Assembly: GCF_947331435.1 (NCBI RefSeq)
Contig: NZ_CAMZOF010000001.1
Span: forward strand, 930,001-994,000
Source: Pelagibius sp. Alg239-R121
GTDB lineage: Bacteria; Pseudomonadota; Alphaproteobacteria; Kiloniellales; Kiloniellaceae
Length of the DNA stretch: 64,000 bases
Direction: 5' to 3'
Shown here one piece after another: positions 54,162 to 63,130 of this stretch (the stretch's first letter is position 1; every line of letters starts with the position of its first letter). Below the pieces are notes generated by a model. It ran no database searches, was not told the DNA's origin, and saw nothing but the letters and a program-made list of their open reading frames with translations. The position numbers were made by a program, and so were the translations under genes.

Positions 54162-55315
54162 TGGACGCTTCCTTGCTGTTGAGCGGAAGTGTTTGAAGCG
54201 CTGCTGATCTGCTCAATTGCGGCGCGGTAATCAGGGTTGCGGCGCCAGGTGTTAGCCACCAGGGTCGCGTTTTCGCGAGATACCTTGTCAAAAATCAAAA
54301 CGGCTCGCGATAGCTCGCGCGGGTCGGTCGTTTCGGACCCGGGCCGGCCACGCCGGCTGAGCAGGAAAATAGTCGCAAAAGCCTGTTTGGGATAACCTAG
54401 AGAACGGCAGAGAATGGCAAGGCCCTCTCCACCTTGATGATATAAGACGCGTTGCAGCCCTGGCGGCCTGAAACCCGACACCTCGCCGAACAGGGCTTCA
54501 AACAAAGGAATTTCGCCGCGACGTAGGACGGAAATTAGAAACTCCGGAGTAACCTCGCGGTTTTCGACCAGCTGTTTTGCCAGTGTCACAGCCGAGGAGT
54601 CCTTCTCTTCGGCCTTTTTGTCTTCATCCATCATCGAAAGGACGGTTTTTTCCAAGCTGTCGTCGAGTAGGCTTGGCTGGATGTCGAAGCTCTTCAGGAT
54701 CTGCTCGCGCAGCGCCGCCGAAACCCACCAATACATACGCTCGGCCAAATCGGGAGTCAGGTCGCCCCGATTTAGGAGCGGCTCGTGAAAGGAATCCACC
54801 CGCTGTGACTGGTCGGTTAAGTATGACAGGGTTGCTTCGGAGATCTTGGCGCTGTGGTTCTCAAGCAAAAGCTTGATGACGTCGTTTTGGCCGGTTTCAA
54901 CCAAAGCGTCCGACACGATCTCATCGATCGAGGTGCGCATTGCGATGGCCAATTGATGCTGATGTCCGCGATGCCGGATGATGGTGATCAGCTCTTTGTC
55001 ACGCAGAACTTCGCTCTTGATCAGAATTGGCCGTGCGACCTCAATCTGATCATTGGCGAGCGTCACGACCAGATCATGGGGGGCAAGAGGTGATTCCGCC
55101 AATCGTTCCGCCAGGGACTGGCGAACCGACATCTCTATGTCGCTTACTAGTTTACCGAGAATATCTGCGAGTAACGCCGTTTCCTGCTCTGTCAGGGTTT
55201 CTTCGCGTTCCGTAAACAATTCGCCAATGCGCTGCGCTAGGGATTCTCGGCCTTCGACCGACTTATCGAGCGCGAGCTCAAGCAAAAATTGCAAATTGCG
55301 ATCTTGGCTGTTCAT
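54158..55315 (-). CDS. DUF2336 family protein
   Basis: A 385-residue mostly helical protein of the DUF2336 family, known chiefly from alphaproteobacteria. Characteristic parts are LSVRQ-like IEMSVRQSLAERLAESPLAPHDLVVTLANDQ, VARPIL, and the repeated pattern TPDLAERMYWWVSAALREQIL. The repeats of about 36 residues resemble HEAT/DUF2336-type helical arrays that bind proteins. No biochemical role is established. ATG 55315 was chosen; a GTG at 55336 with AAGG upstream is an alternative. It is coupled to the PAS kinase downstream. Confidence 0.83.
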   Translation of the reverse strand: MNSQDRNLQFLLELALDKSVEGRESLAQRIGELFTEREETLTEQETALLADILGKLVSDIEMSVRQSLAERLAESPLAPHDLVVTLANDQIEVARPILIKSEVLRDKELITIIRHRGHQHQLAIAMRTSIDEIVSDALVETGQNDVIKLLLENHSAKISEATLSYLTDQSQRVDSFHEPLLNRGDLTPDLAERMYWWVSAALREQILKSFDIQPSLLDDSLEKTVLSMMDEDKKAEEKDSSAVTLAKQLVENREVTPEFLISVLRRGEIPLFEALFGEVSGFRPPGLQRVLYHQGGEGLAILCRSLGYPKQAFATIFLLSRRGRPGSETTDPRELSRAVLIFDKVSRENATLVANTWRRNPDYRAAIEQISSASNTSAQQQGSVQ

Positions 55316-55876
55316 CGGAAAGTGTTCCCCATCCACTTACCTTGTGAAGTCGAACGACTTCCCGAGATACAATAATATACGTCCAGAGACATCCCTCTAA
55401 TCTGTAATAAATTATGGGGCGAGGATAGTAAAGATAAACCAGGAGGCGTTATATCTTGCTGTTTCATGACTCTTTTAAGTGAGTAGAAGCGCATCAAAGA
55501 GATTCCTTCATGCAAAACATCTGCTCAAGTCCAGTTCATTGTATCCGCCGTGTCTGTCAATCCAGATAGCACAGAGTTTTTAAGCCTTTGCCGAGCGGGC
55601 GGACGGGTCGCACTATAGTTCCCAATTATGAACTATTAGGTGGGTCACACTAATTTATGCTTAATTTTTATACGATTAAGTACGAAATTACGCCGAATTA
55701 GCGCTCATAACGATATAACTTACCCTAGATGGTACAATCATGGACCTGACAACCGGGGCGCCAGCGTCCAATTTACGGTACTAAGATGCCATGATACAGG
55801 ACTGGTACTTTGGTGACTTTTTGCAGCCGAAATAAAAGTTAATCGCTACTTAACCGCTTGGCGGCAAACTGCATTT
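55316..55876. other. AT-rich divergent region between DUF2336 and the small gene
   Basis: About 560 bp without a credible gene. AT-rich parts lie at 55370-55460 and 55610-55720. It contains an 11-bp direct repeat GGGTCGCACTA / GGGTCACACTA (55605-55615 and 55642-55652) flanking a 7-bp inverted repeat ATAGTTC/GAACTAT (55615-55636), and a CtrA-type box at 55839. Promoters for both directions must lie here. Confidence 0.5.
55839..55853. promoter_or_regulatory. CtrA-type binding site before the small gene
   Basis: TTAATCGCTACTTAA followed by C is an exact TTAA-N7-TTAA(C) box, ending 23 bp before the ATG at 55877. A site this close would overlap the -35 or core promoter region of the small gene. 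Confidence 0.62.
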
Positions 55877-56164
55877 ATGAAGATTTCCAACGGTTCGAAA
55901 AGATTGATGCCTTTGATTGCCGGAAAGCTCCGTGGCTTAACGGAACCTGTTGTACGCGAACTCGAGGGAGCAAAGCCGCCGTCTGCAGCGGGCGCTGCTC
56001 AGCCTGCGAAAGCTAAGGCTTCCTCTGGAAAATCTCAACAAAGAGCGACTGCGTCTCAAACTCTGACTGGATGGTCGACGGAAGACCTGATGGCAGCAGT
56101 GCGGGAGATCATCAAGAGCGGTCGTGCTGTGGCAAGAGGCCGTTTTCTGAATCTTCGCATTTGA
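55877..56164 (+). CDS. Small hypothetical protein, possibly CtrA-controlled
   Basis: A 95-residue basic protein with no recognisable family. The N-terminal part (SKRLMPLIAGKLRGLTEPVVREL) could form an amphipathic helix, residues 30-60 are Ala/Ser/Lys-rich, and the C-terminus reads GWSTEDLMAAVREIIKSGRA. No membrane segment or signal. No clear Shine-Dalgarno, and the CtrA-type box just upstream would put transcription start very near the ATG, so the true start may be later. Coding status is moderately supported by isolation and codon usage. Confidence 0.5.
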   Translation: MKISNGSKRLMPLIAGKLRGLTEPVVRELEGAKPPSAAGAAQPAKAKASSGKSQQRATASQTLTGWSTEDLMAAVREIIKSGRAVARGRFLNLRI

Positions 56165-56290
56165 ACGGCTGTCTATGCGCGCCTTTCTTTCGTCATTCCC
56201 CCGCCCGTCGGTTATCGACACGCGCGGAATGCTTAGGCCATAGGCTACTGACGGCTTGCCGATGTTCGCCGACTAGGCCACATTGTTGTC

Positions 56291-56836
56291 ATGGAAACGC
56301 CCGGCCAACCTAAGGAACAGAGCTTCGAGCAACGCATTCCCGATGGCGACGATCGGCTTCGCCGGGTTTGTAGCGACTGCGGATTTGTCGACTACGAAAA
56401 CCCGAAGGTTGTCGTTGGAGCCGTCGCTACTTGGGGCGATAAAATCCTGCTCTGCCGTCGCGCGATAGAGCCACGTGTCGGCTATTGGACCTTGCCCGCC
56501 GGTTATCTTGAGGTACAAGAATCCGCCATCGACGGTGCGTGTCGGGAAGCTTGGGAAGAAGCCCGGGCAAAGTTGGACATCGATCAATTGCTGGCAGTCT
56601 ACGCGATCCCCAGAATTAGCCAGATACAGCTCATTTACCGGGCGCGGCTGGTGTCGCCGGATGTCTCGGCTGGCCCGGAAACTCAGGAACTGGACCTGTT
56701 CGCCTGGGATGACATTCCCTGGAATGACATTGCCTTCCCTTCGGTTCACTGGGCATTGAACGACTTTTATGCTGTGCGGGATCTGACGAGCTTTGCGCCA
56801 CGAAGTAACCCGATCGGTGAAACCGGCGACATGTAA
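56291..56836 (+). CDS. Nudix hydrolase with N-terminal zinc-ribbon
   Basis: A 181-residue Nudix protein. RRVCSDCGFVDYENPKVVVG is the zinc-ribbon-like leader found in a subgroup of Nudix enzymes (one CXXC pair). The Nudix box runs GYLEVQESAIDGACREAWEEARA, keeping RE and EE but with Arg at the usual last Gly. ELDLFAWDDIPWNDIAFPSV is typical of the C-terminal part. Probable ADP-ribose or related nucleotide hydrolase. It converges on the EamA gene. Confidence 0.87.
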   Translation: METPGQPKEQSFEQRIPDGDDRLRRVCSDCGFVDYENPKVVVGAVATWGDKILLCRRAIEPRVGYWTLPAGYLEVQESAIDGACREAWEEARAKLDIDQLLAVYAIPRISQIQLIYRARLVSPDVSAGPETQELDLFAWDDIPWNDIAFPSVHWALNDFYAVRDLTSFAPRSNPIGETGDM

Positions 56837-56905
56837 TAGCCTAAGCTCTGTCTCTGCAGAGATCGCTGCAACAGGCGCTTGTGCCTTCGTTCACGTTTAA
56901 GAAAT

Positions 56906-57742
56906 TCAGCCCGCGATGCGAAGCAGGCCGGCGCCACAGGCAACCAGGATGGCCGCCGTGATGCGACGGGAACCAAAGGATTCGCCCAGCAACAGGGTTC
57001 CGATGACGGTCGCAGCGATGACACTGGTTTCGCGCAAAGCCACGACATGCGCGAGTGGGGCGAGGGTCATCGCCCAAATGGCGATACCGTAAGAGACGCC
57101 GGCACAAAGGCCACCTATCAACCCCTTTTTCCAGACTGGGGCGAGGGCCGTGCGGATGCGGCCACGCCGCCGCCAAAGCGCGAACCAAATCACGACCTGC
57201 GCTTCCAGAACAAAGAGCCAGGCGACGTAGGACCAGACATTTTCCGTGCTGCGTCCCCCAAGTCCGTCCGCAATCGTGTAAGCGGCGATGGTGATCCCCG
57301 TTGCCATTGCCCACCAAATCGCACGCTTTCCATCGGCGCCGTGCGGTCGTGCCAGGCTGATAATTCCAATGGAAAGCAAAGCGATGCCGGCACCCTCCAA
57401 CAGCGTGAGGCTTTCGCCGGCCAGTATCCAAGCAACCACGGCCACCATGGCCGGAGAGGATCCACGCGCGATGGGATAGACCTGGCTGAGATCTCCGTGC
57501 TCGTACGCGTACGTCAGTGTGCAGTAGTAGACGGCGTGGATGGTGACAGACGCTGCTAAAAAAGGCCAAGACGTCGGATCGGGCAATGGCAGGAAGGGAA
57601 CGGCGAACATGGCCGGCAGGCTGGAGCCGAAGATGATCAGGGCTTGCATGACCAGCTTGTCGTTCCCGGCTTTGACCAGCGCGTTCCAGCCGGCATGCAG
57701 GACGGCCGCAAAAAGAACGAGGAGGAGGACATGCAGATCCAC
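56906..57742 (-). CDS. EamA/DMT-family transporter
   Basis: A 278-residue membrane protein with ten helices in two EamA repeats (first: AAVLHAGWNALVK to SIGIISL; second: RAIWWAMATGITIAAYTIADG to the C-terminus). DMT proteins usually export small metabolites or amino acids; substrate unknown. The start is uncertain: GTG 57742 (with GGAG upstream) or TTG 57760, which adds six residues. It is 82 bp from the ftsY stop side, on the same strand but downstream of dapF-mtaB-ftsY. Confidence 0.85.
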   Translation of the reverse strand: MDLHVLLLVLFAAVLHAGWNALVKAGNDKLVMQALIIFGSSLPAMFAVPFLPLPDPTSWPFLAASVTIHAVYYCTLTYAYEHGDLSQVYPIARGSSPAMVAVVAWILAGESLTLLEGAGIALLSIGIISLARPHGADGKRAIWWAMATGITIAAYTIADGLGGRSTENVWSYVAWLFVLEAQVVIWFALWRRRGRIRTALAPVWKKGLIGGLCAGVSYGIAIWAMTLAPLAHVVALRETSVIAATVIGTLLLGESFGSRRITAAILVACGAGLLRIAG

Positions 57743-57824
57743 GGAGAGTTTCTGCTCCAAAGGGTATCAAGACGTTTACCGAAAACCGGAAATTGACCCG
57801 GTTCTAAAAGACGTAAGGCACGCT

Positions 57825-58766
57825 TTAAGAGTCTAGGCCCATCAGGGACCGCGCGAAATCCCGCGCTTTGAAGGGACGCATGTCTTCGGCACCCTCGCCG
57901 ACGCCGATGGCGTGGACGGGCAGTTCGAACTTTTCGGCCAGCGCTAGGAGCACACCGCCGCGCGCCGACCCGTCGAGCTTGGTCACGACAAGACCGGTCA
58001 CCGCGACAAGTTCCTTGAAGGTCCCGAGCTGGGAGATGGCGTTTTGCCCGGTGGTGGCATCCAGCACCAGGAGCACATCGTGCGGCGCATCAGGATCGAG
58101 CTTCTTGATCACGCGCAGGATCTTCTGCAGTTCGGCCATTAGGTCGGATTTATTATGCAGGCGTCCCGCGGTATCGATCAGGACGAGATCGTTGTTCTGG
58201 GCGCGGGCTGTCTCAATCGCTTCGAACGCCAAACCCGCAGAGTCTGCGCCGGGCGCCTTGGCAATCACCTCGCAACCCGTGCGTTCGCCCCATATCTTAA
58301 GTTGATCGATGGCCGCGGCGCGGAAAGTGTCGCCGGCTGCCAGAAGCACGGAATAGCCCTGGCGGGTCAGATTAGTGGCAAGTTTGCCGATAGTCGTGGT
58401 CTTGCCGCTGCCGTTTACGCCGACCACCAGCACGATGTGCGGTTTGCGGGCGGGGTCTATGGTGAGCGGCTTGGCGACAGGCTCCAAAAGCCCGGCGAGG
58501 TCATCGGCCAGAGCTTCGCGCACTTCGGTTGGATCGACGTCCTTGTTGAACCGGGTCTTGGCCAAGTTGGCGGTGAGTCTGGCCGCTGTCGTGACGCCAA
58601 GATCGGAAGTGATCAGCAGATCTTCCAGCTCCTCCAGCGCCGCATCGTCCAGTTTTCGCTTGGTGAAAATCCCGGTAATACCGTCGCTGAGCTTGGACGA
58701 CGAGCGGGTAAGGCCAGCCTTTAGGCGCGAGAACCAGCCGCCGCGTTTCTCTTCAGCTTCACTCAC
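57825..58766 (-). CDS. ftsY: Signal recognition particle receptor FtsY
   Basis: A 313-residue SRP GTPase receptor with a short basic N-terminus and no long acidic A domain, as in many alphaproteobacteria. The NG domain shows GVNGSGKTTTIGKLA (G1), AAGDTFRAAAIDQL, LIDTAGRLHNKSDLM and TKLDGSARGG. FtsY docks SRP-ribosome complexes at the membrane. Its start overlaps the mtaB stop by 4 bp. Its partner Ffh is encoded only 2.4 kb away on the other strand. Confidence 0.95.
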   Translation of the reverse strand: MSEAEEKRGGWFSRLKAGLTRSSSKLSDGITGIFTKRKLDDAALEELEDLLITSDLGVTTAARLTANLAKTRFNKDVDPTEVREALADDLAGLLEPVAKPLTIDPARKPHIVLVVGVNGSGKTTTIGKLATNLTRQGYSVLLAAGDTFRAAAIDQLKIWGERTGCEVIAKAPGADSAGLAFEAIETARAQNNDLVLIDTAGRLHNKSDLMAELQKILRVIKKLDPDAPHDVLLVLDATTGQNAISQLGTFKELVAVTGLVVTKLDGSARGGVLLALAEKFELPVHAIGVGEGAEDMRPFKARDFARSLMGLDS

Positions 58767-60007
58767 GCCGCCAGCGCTCCAATCAGATGTGCATCCCGCA
58801 ACCCAGCAATTTCGACAGGCAGCACTTCGCCAATGCGTCCCTTTGGAAGCACGACAGGCGCAAAGTGCTCGCTTCGGCCGAAGCCGTCTTTTTCCACCAA
58901 AACCTGGGCGGTTTTGCCGATCCTGCTTTGCAGAAAATGCTCTTCCCGCTGCGCGCCGAGACTACGCAATCTGGCAGCCCGTTCCTTGCGTAGATTGCCA
59001 GGTATTTGGGGCATGCGGGCCGCAGGTGTACCGGGACGCGGCGAATAGGGAAAGACGTGCAAATAGGTCAGGCCGCAGTCGTCGACGGCACGCAGGGAAT
59101 TTTCAAACATCGCGTCGGTTTCGGTCGGGAAGCCAGCGATGATATCGGCCCCGAACACCACATCAGGCCGGAGGTCCCGGACCCGAGCACAAAAGGATAC
59201 GGCGTCGGCCCGCAGGTGCCGGCGCTTCATGCGCTTCAAGATCATATCGTCGCCGGCCTGCAGCGAGACATGCAGGTGTGGCATCAAGCGCTCTTCCTCT
59301 GCTAACAGTCGAAGGATATCGCTGTCGACCTCAACGGGATCGACTGAACTTAAACGCAGGCGCTTGAGTTCGGGTACCAGCGTGAGCAGCCTGCGGGCCA
59401 TCTGCCCCAGGCTCGGTTGGCCGGGAAGATCTTTGCCATAGTCGGTGATATCCACGCCGGTGAAGACGACCTCCGCTACCCCGTTCTCGACCAGGACCCG
59501 CACCTGTTTGACGATCTCGCCAATCGGGACTGACCGGTTGTTGCCTCGTCCGAAAGGGATGATGCAAAAGGTGCAGCGATGATTACAGCCTTGCTGAACC
59601 TGGACAAAGGCGCGAGTTCGTTCCTCGTAACCATGGATCAGGTGAGCTGCCGTTTCAGTGACCGACATGATGTCGTTGACGACCATACGTTCCGTCTGGT
59701 CCAGACCGAAACTTTCCGCCTTCAGCTTTTCTTCGTTGCCGAGCACACGGTCGACCTCGGACATGGCCGCATAGCTGTCGGGTGAAATCTGGGCGGCACA
59801 GCCGGTGACGATAACCTGAGCCCCCGGGTTTTCCCGCCGGGCGCGCCGGATTGTCTGCCTGGCCTGTCGTTCGGCTTCCGCCGTTACGGCGCAGGTGTTG
59901 ATGATTACCGCATCTTTCAGGCCAGCCGCCTTGGCGTGGCCGCGCATGACTTCGGACTCATAGCTGTTCAGGCGGCAGCCGAAGGTGATGATCTTCGGTT
60001 CGGTCAT
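58763..60007 (-). CDS. mtaB: tRNA t6A37 methylthiotransferase MtaB
   Basis: A 414-residue MiaB-family radical SAM enzyme. The N-terminal UPF0004 domain has ITFGCRLNSYESEVM, INTCAVTAEAERQARQ and VTGCAAQ (three cluster cysteines), and the radical SAM core has GCNHRCTFCIIPFGRG. MtaB converts t6A37 to ms2t6A37 in ANN-decoding tRNAs. ATG 60007 (MTEPKIITFG) sits in a 4-bp overlap with dapF; the 27 upstream in-frame residues belong to overlapping dapF DNA and are spurious. Confidence 0.93.
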   Translation of the reverse strand: MTEPKIITFGCRLNSYESEVMRGHAKAAGLKDAVIINTCAVTAEAERQARQTIRRARRENPGAQVIVTGCAAQISPDSYAAMSEVDRVLGNEEKLKAESFGLDQTERMVVNDIMSVTETAAHLIHGYEERTRAFVQVQQGCNHRCTFCIIPFGRGNNRSVPIGEIVKQVRVLVENGVAEVVFTGVDITDYGKDLPGQPSLGQMARRLLTLVPELKRLRLSSVDPVEVDSDILRLLAEEERLMPHLHVSLQAGDDMILKRMKRRHLRADAVSFCARVRDLRPDVVFGADIIAGFPTETDAMFENSLRAVDDCGLTYLHVFPYSPRPGTPAARMPQIPGNLRKERAARLRSLGAQREEHFLQSRIGKTAQVLVEKDGFGRSEHFAPVVLPKGRIGEVLPVEIAGLRDAHLIGALAA

Positions 60008-60837
60008 GACAATAATGTCCTGTCCACCTGACCACGAAAACTGGTTGCGACGGGGCCGGTCATAAGAACATGTCCATCGTCGCGCCATTCGAGCCGCAAC
60101 ACGCCGCCATCCATAGTGATCTCGACTTTACGTCCCGTGATACCGCGCCGGGCGGCGGCTACTGCGCCGGCGCAGGCGCCCGATCCGCAGGCCAGGGTAA
60201 TCCCGGCGCCGCGTTCCCAAACGCGCTGGCGCAAACGGTCAGTGCCGGTTACCGAAACAACCGAAATGTTGGCGCGCTCGGGCAGCAGGGGATCGTGTTC
60301 CAGCTGTGGGCCTAGAGTAGCCAGTTCCACAGCATCGGCGTCATTAACAAAGAAGACGGCATGGGGGTTACCCATATTGACCCCGACCGGGTCCTGCAGT
60401 GGGCCTGCACCGATGCCGAGATGTAGCGTGTCACGTTCCTCTGCCAGGGGAATCTCGTGCCACTCCAGGTTCGCCGGACCCATATCGACGGTGATTTCAT
60501 TGGAAGGCGCCGCTGTTGCGGGCAGATGTCCAGCCCGGGTCTCTATCACGACCCTGTCTTGCCCGGTCTCACCCATTACCAGGGATGCAATGCAGCGTGT
60601 CGCATTCCCGCAGGCCTCGGCTTCGCCACCGTCCGGATTACGGATGCGCATAAAGAGATCGGCGCCATTGCTGGCGGACGGCTCCAGGACAATCAACTGG
60701 TCACATCCAATGCCGAAGCGACGGTCAGCCAGCACGCGCGCTTCTTCCACGCTGAGCGCGATCGGCGTATTCCGGCCGTCGAGCACAACGAAGTCATTGC
60801 CCAAACCGTGCATCTTTATAAAGGCAAGTTGATCCAT
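60004..60837 (-). CDS. dapF: Diaminopimelate epimerase
   Basis: A 277-residue DapF. The two catalytic cysteines are in EACGNATRC and LACGSGACA; KMHGLGNDFVV at the N-terminus and FGIGCDQLIVL are family signatures. It converts LL- to meso-diaminopimelate for lysine and peptidoglycan synthesis. ATG 60837 (MDQLAFIKMHG) was chosen over in-frame ATG 60915. It heads a dapF-mtaB-ftsY unit with 4-bp overlaps throughout, a common alphaproteobacterial order. Confidence 0.95.
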   Translation of the reverse strand: MDQLAFIKMHGLGNDFVVLDGRNTPIALSVEEARVLADRRFGIGCDQLIVLEPSASNGADLFMRIRNPDGGEAEACGNATRCIASLVMGETGQDRVVIETRAGHLPATAAPSNEITVDMGPANLEWHEIPLAEERDTLHLGIGAGPLQDPVGVNMGNPHAVFFVNDADAVELATLGPQLEHDPLLPERANISVVSVTGTDRLRQRVWERGAGITLACGSGACAGAVAAARRGITGRKVEITMDGGVLRLEWRDDGHVLMTGPVATSFRGQVDRTLLS

Positions 60838-61191
60838 GACCGGGGTTATATGGCCAGAGACCGGGTTAAGTCCATGGGGAAGGTATGTTCTGCGGGCATC
60901 CCAGTAATCCCACATATGCAGGTAGCCAGACAGTGGACGCGGAAAAACCAGGGGAGCAAGTTGATTAATGCCCGGATTCCCCGGGCTTGACGCACGGGAT
61001 TTCGCCGCCTATGTTCCGCGCCATCACAGCTTAGGCTATCTGCCGGCTTCGAGAAGCCCCGCCAGTCCGCGAGTGTCGCGCACTGGCGCGAATTGCGTTT
61101 GGCCTATGGTGCCTGTTGATGCCGCAGTGATTTCGTGGCCCCGAGGGGCCGAATGTTATTGCTTGATGATTGATGATCGGATCTGACCGGG
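60838..61191. other. Divergent dapF / ffh intergenic region
   Basis: About 355 bp of GC-rich DNA. A short hairpin GCCCGG/CCGGGC (60969-60985) and GGCCCC/GGGGCC (61138-61152) are seen. I looked for the 4.5S SRP RNA, which can lie near ffh, and did not find its conserved GGAAGCAG-type loop. Promoters for both directions are expected but not recognisable. Confidence 0.45.
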
Positions 61192-62562
61192 ATGTTTGAG
61201 AGCCTTCAAGAACGCCTTGGCGATGTCTTTGACAAGCTTCGCCGGCGCGGTGCCCTTAGCGAAGAGGACGTTTCAGCGGCCTTGCGCGAGGTTCGCGTGG
61301 CGTTGCTTGAGGCCGACGTTGCTCTGCCCGTGGTCAAGGATTTCGTCGAAGGCGTTCGCGAAAAGGCACTCGGACAGGAAATTCTGCGCTCCGTTACACC
61401 GGGCCAGATGGTGGTCAAGGTTGTCAACGACCATCTGATCGAGACCCTTGGTTCGGAACACTCTGCGCTTAATCTTACTACGACCCCGCCGACGGTCATT
61501 ATGCTGGTCGGCCTGCAGGGCTCCGGTAAGACGACAAGCTGCGCGAAGATTGCGCTGCGGCTGAGCGGTAAAGAGAAGCAAAAAGTCCTGATGGCCTCGT
61601 TGGACGTACGGCGTCCGGCCGCTCAGGAACAGCTGCGGGTTCTCGGTGAGCAGGCCCTCGTCAAGACCTTGAATATTGTTCCCGGCGAAAAGCCGGTGGC
61701 GATTGCCAAGCGCGCGCTTCAAAGCGGCGCGCTGGAAGGCTACGACGTGGTGATGCTCGACACCGCGGGCCGTCTCGCTATCGATGAGGAACTGATGGCC
61801 GAAGTCGCCGCGGTACGCGATGCGACAAAGCCGCACGAGACTCTGCTGGTTGCGGACGCCATGACCGGGCAGGATGCGGTCAACGTCGCTTCCGCCTTTA
61901 AGGAAAAAGTCGGCCTGACAGGTATCATGCTGACACGTGTCGATGGCGACGCGCGCGGTGGAGCGGCCTTGTCAATGCGGGCCGTGACCGGTTGCCCCAT
62001 CAAGCTATTGGGTTCTGGCGAAAAGCTTGATGCGCTGGAAGATTTTCACCCGGACCGTATTGCTTCGCGGATCCTGGGCATGGGCGATGTGGTTTCGCTG
62101 GTCGAGAAAGCCGCGGAAACCATCGAGGCGGAAGATGCCGAAAAACTTGCCAAGAAGATGCAGAAGGGCAAGTTCGATCTGGACGACTTGGCCTCTCAGC
62201 TCAAGCAAATGCAAAAAATGGGTGGGCTCTCCAGCCTGATGAACATGCTGCCCGGCATGAACAAGGCCCAAATGGCCAAGATGCAGAATGCGAAGCTCGA
62301 CGACTCTATGGTTAAGCGCCAGCTTGCGATGCTGTCCTCCATGACGCCGGGTGAGCGAGCGAAGCCGGAATTGATCAAGGCAAGTCGAAAGATCCGTATT
62401 GCGGGCGGTTCCGGCACCACGGTGCAGGAAATCAACAAACTCCTGAAGCAGTATCAGGAAGCCAACCGCATGATGAAAAAAGTCAAGAAGATGGGAAAGA
62501 AAGGCATGATGCGACAAGGCCTTTCGGGATTAATGCCACCAGGTGGCGGCTTCCCCCAGTGA
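61192..62562 (+). CDS. ffh: Signal recognition particle protein Ffh
   Basis: A 456-residue SRP54 protein: N domain (MFESLQERLGDVFDKLRRRG), GTPase with GLQGSGKTTSCAKIA, DVRRPAAQEQL, LDTAGRLAIDEELM and TRVDGDARGGAAL, then a methionine-rich M domain (from about 325) ending in GMMRQGLSGLMPPGGG. It binds signal sequences and 4.5S RNA and targets ribosomes to FtsY. It starts the standard ffh-rpsP-rimM-trmD order. Confidence 0.96.
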   Translation: MFESLQERLGDVFDKLRRRGALSEEDVSAALREVRVALLEADVALPVVKDFVEGVREKALGQEILRSVTPGQMVVKVVNDHLIETLGSEHSALNLTTTPPTVIMLVGLQGSGKTTSCAKIALRLSGKEKQKVLMASLDVRRPAAQEQLRVLGEQALVKTLNIVPGEKPVAIAKRALQSGALEGYDVVMLDTAGRLAIDEELMAEVAAVRDATKPHETLLVADAMTGQDAVNVASAFKEKVGLTGIMLTRVDGDARGGAALSMRAVTGCPIKLLGSGEKLDALEDFHPDRIASRILGMGDVVSLVEKAAETIEAEDAEKLAKKMQKGKFDLDDLASQLKQMQKMGGLSSLMNMLPGMNKAQMAKMQNAKLDDSMVKRQLAMLSSMTPGERAKPELIKASRKIRIAGGSGTTVQEINKLLKQYQEANRMMKKVKKMGKKGMMRQGLSGLMPPGGGFPQ

Positions 62563-62671
62563 TCTGAGTTTCCCGGAATCTGATTTAGATTTGAGTAAAC
62601 GAGAAAATATTGCTTAACGATGGTCAGGGCTGAAGGGCCGGACCGAGAGAATAAGAGTAGAAGGAAGTCCG

Positions 62672-63106
62672 ATGTCCGTAAAAATCCGTTTGGCCCGTGG
62701 TGGCGCCAAGAAACGCCCATACTATCGCGTTGTTGTTGCCGATACGCGCAGCCCGCGCGATGGCCGCTTCATCGAGAAGGTCGGAGCCTACAATCCGATG
62801 GTCCCGAAAGATCACCCCGATCGGGTGAAGCTGAACGATGAGCGTATCAAGCATTGGCTGTCGGTTGGCGCCCTGCCGACGGACCGTGTTGCGCGTATCC
62901 TGGCCGCCAATGACCTTTATGCGGCGCCTGCCGTTCCGAACCAAACCAAGAAAAACCAGCCCAAGGCAAAGGCCCAGGAGCGTCTTGCAATGGAAGCCGA
63001 AGCCAAGCGCGAAGCCGAAGAGGCTTCTAAGGCTGCTGCTGAAGCTCCTGCTGAAGAGGCGCCTGCCGCTGAAGAAGCCCCGGCTGAGGAAGCTGCCGAA
63101 GCTTAG
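62672..63106 (+). CDS. rpsP: 30S ribosomal protein S16 with Ala/Glu-rich C-terminal extension
   Basis: A 144-residue S16. The core of about 80 residues ([53 protein letters not shown]) is followed by a lysine-rich stretch and an Ala/Pro/Glu-rich acidic tail after residue 100. Such extensions occur in several alphaproteobacteria and are probably disordered on the ribosome surface. It begins 109 bp after ffh. Confidence 0.96.
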   Translation: MSVKIRLARGGAKKRPYYRVVVADTRSPRDGRFIEKVGAYNPMVPKDHPDRVKLNDERIKHWLSVGALPTDRVARILAANDLYAAPAVPNQTKKNQPKAKAQERLAMEAEAKREAEEASKAAAEAPAEEAPAAEEAPAEEAAEA

Positions 63107-63130
63107 GCCGATTGGCTGCGGGTTTGATCC

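Noticed and set aside
60838-61191. 4.5S RNA (ffs) near ffh
   Set aside because: I checked the gap for the conserved SRP RNA loop and found none.
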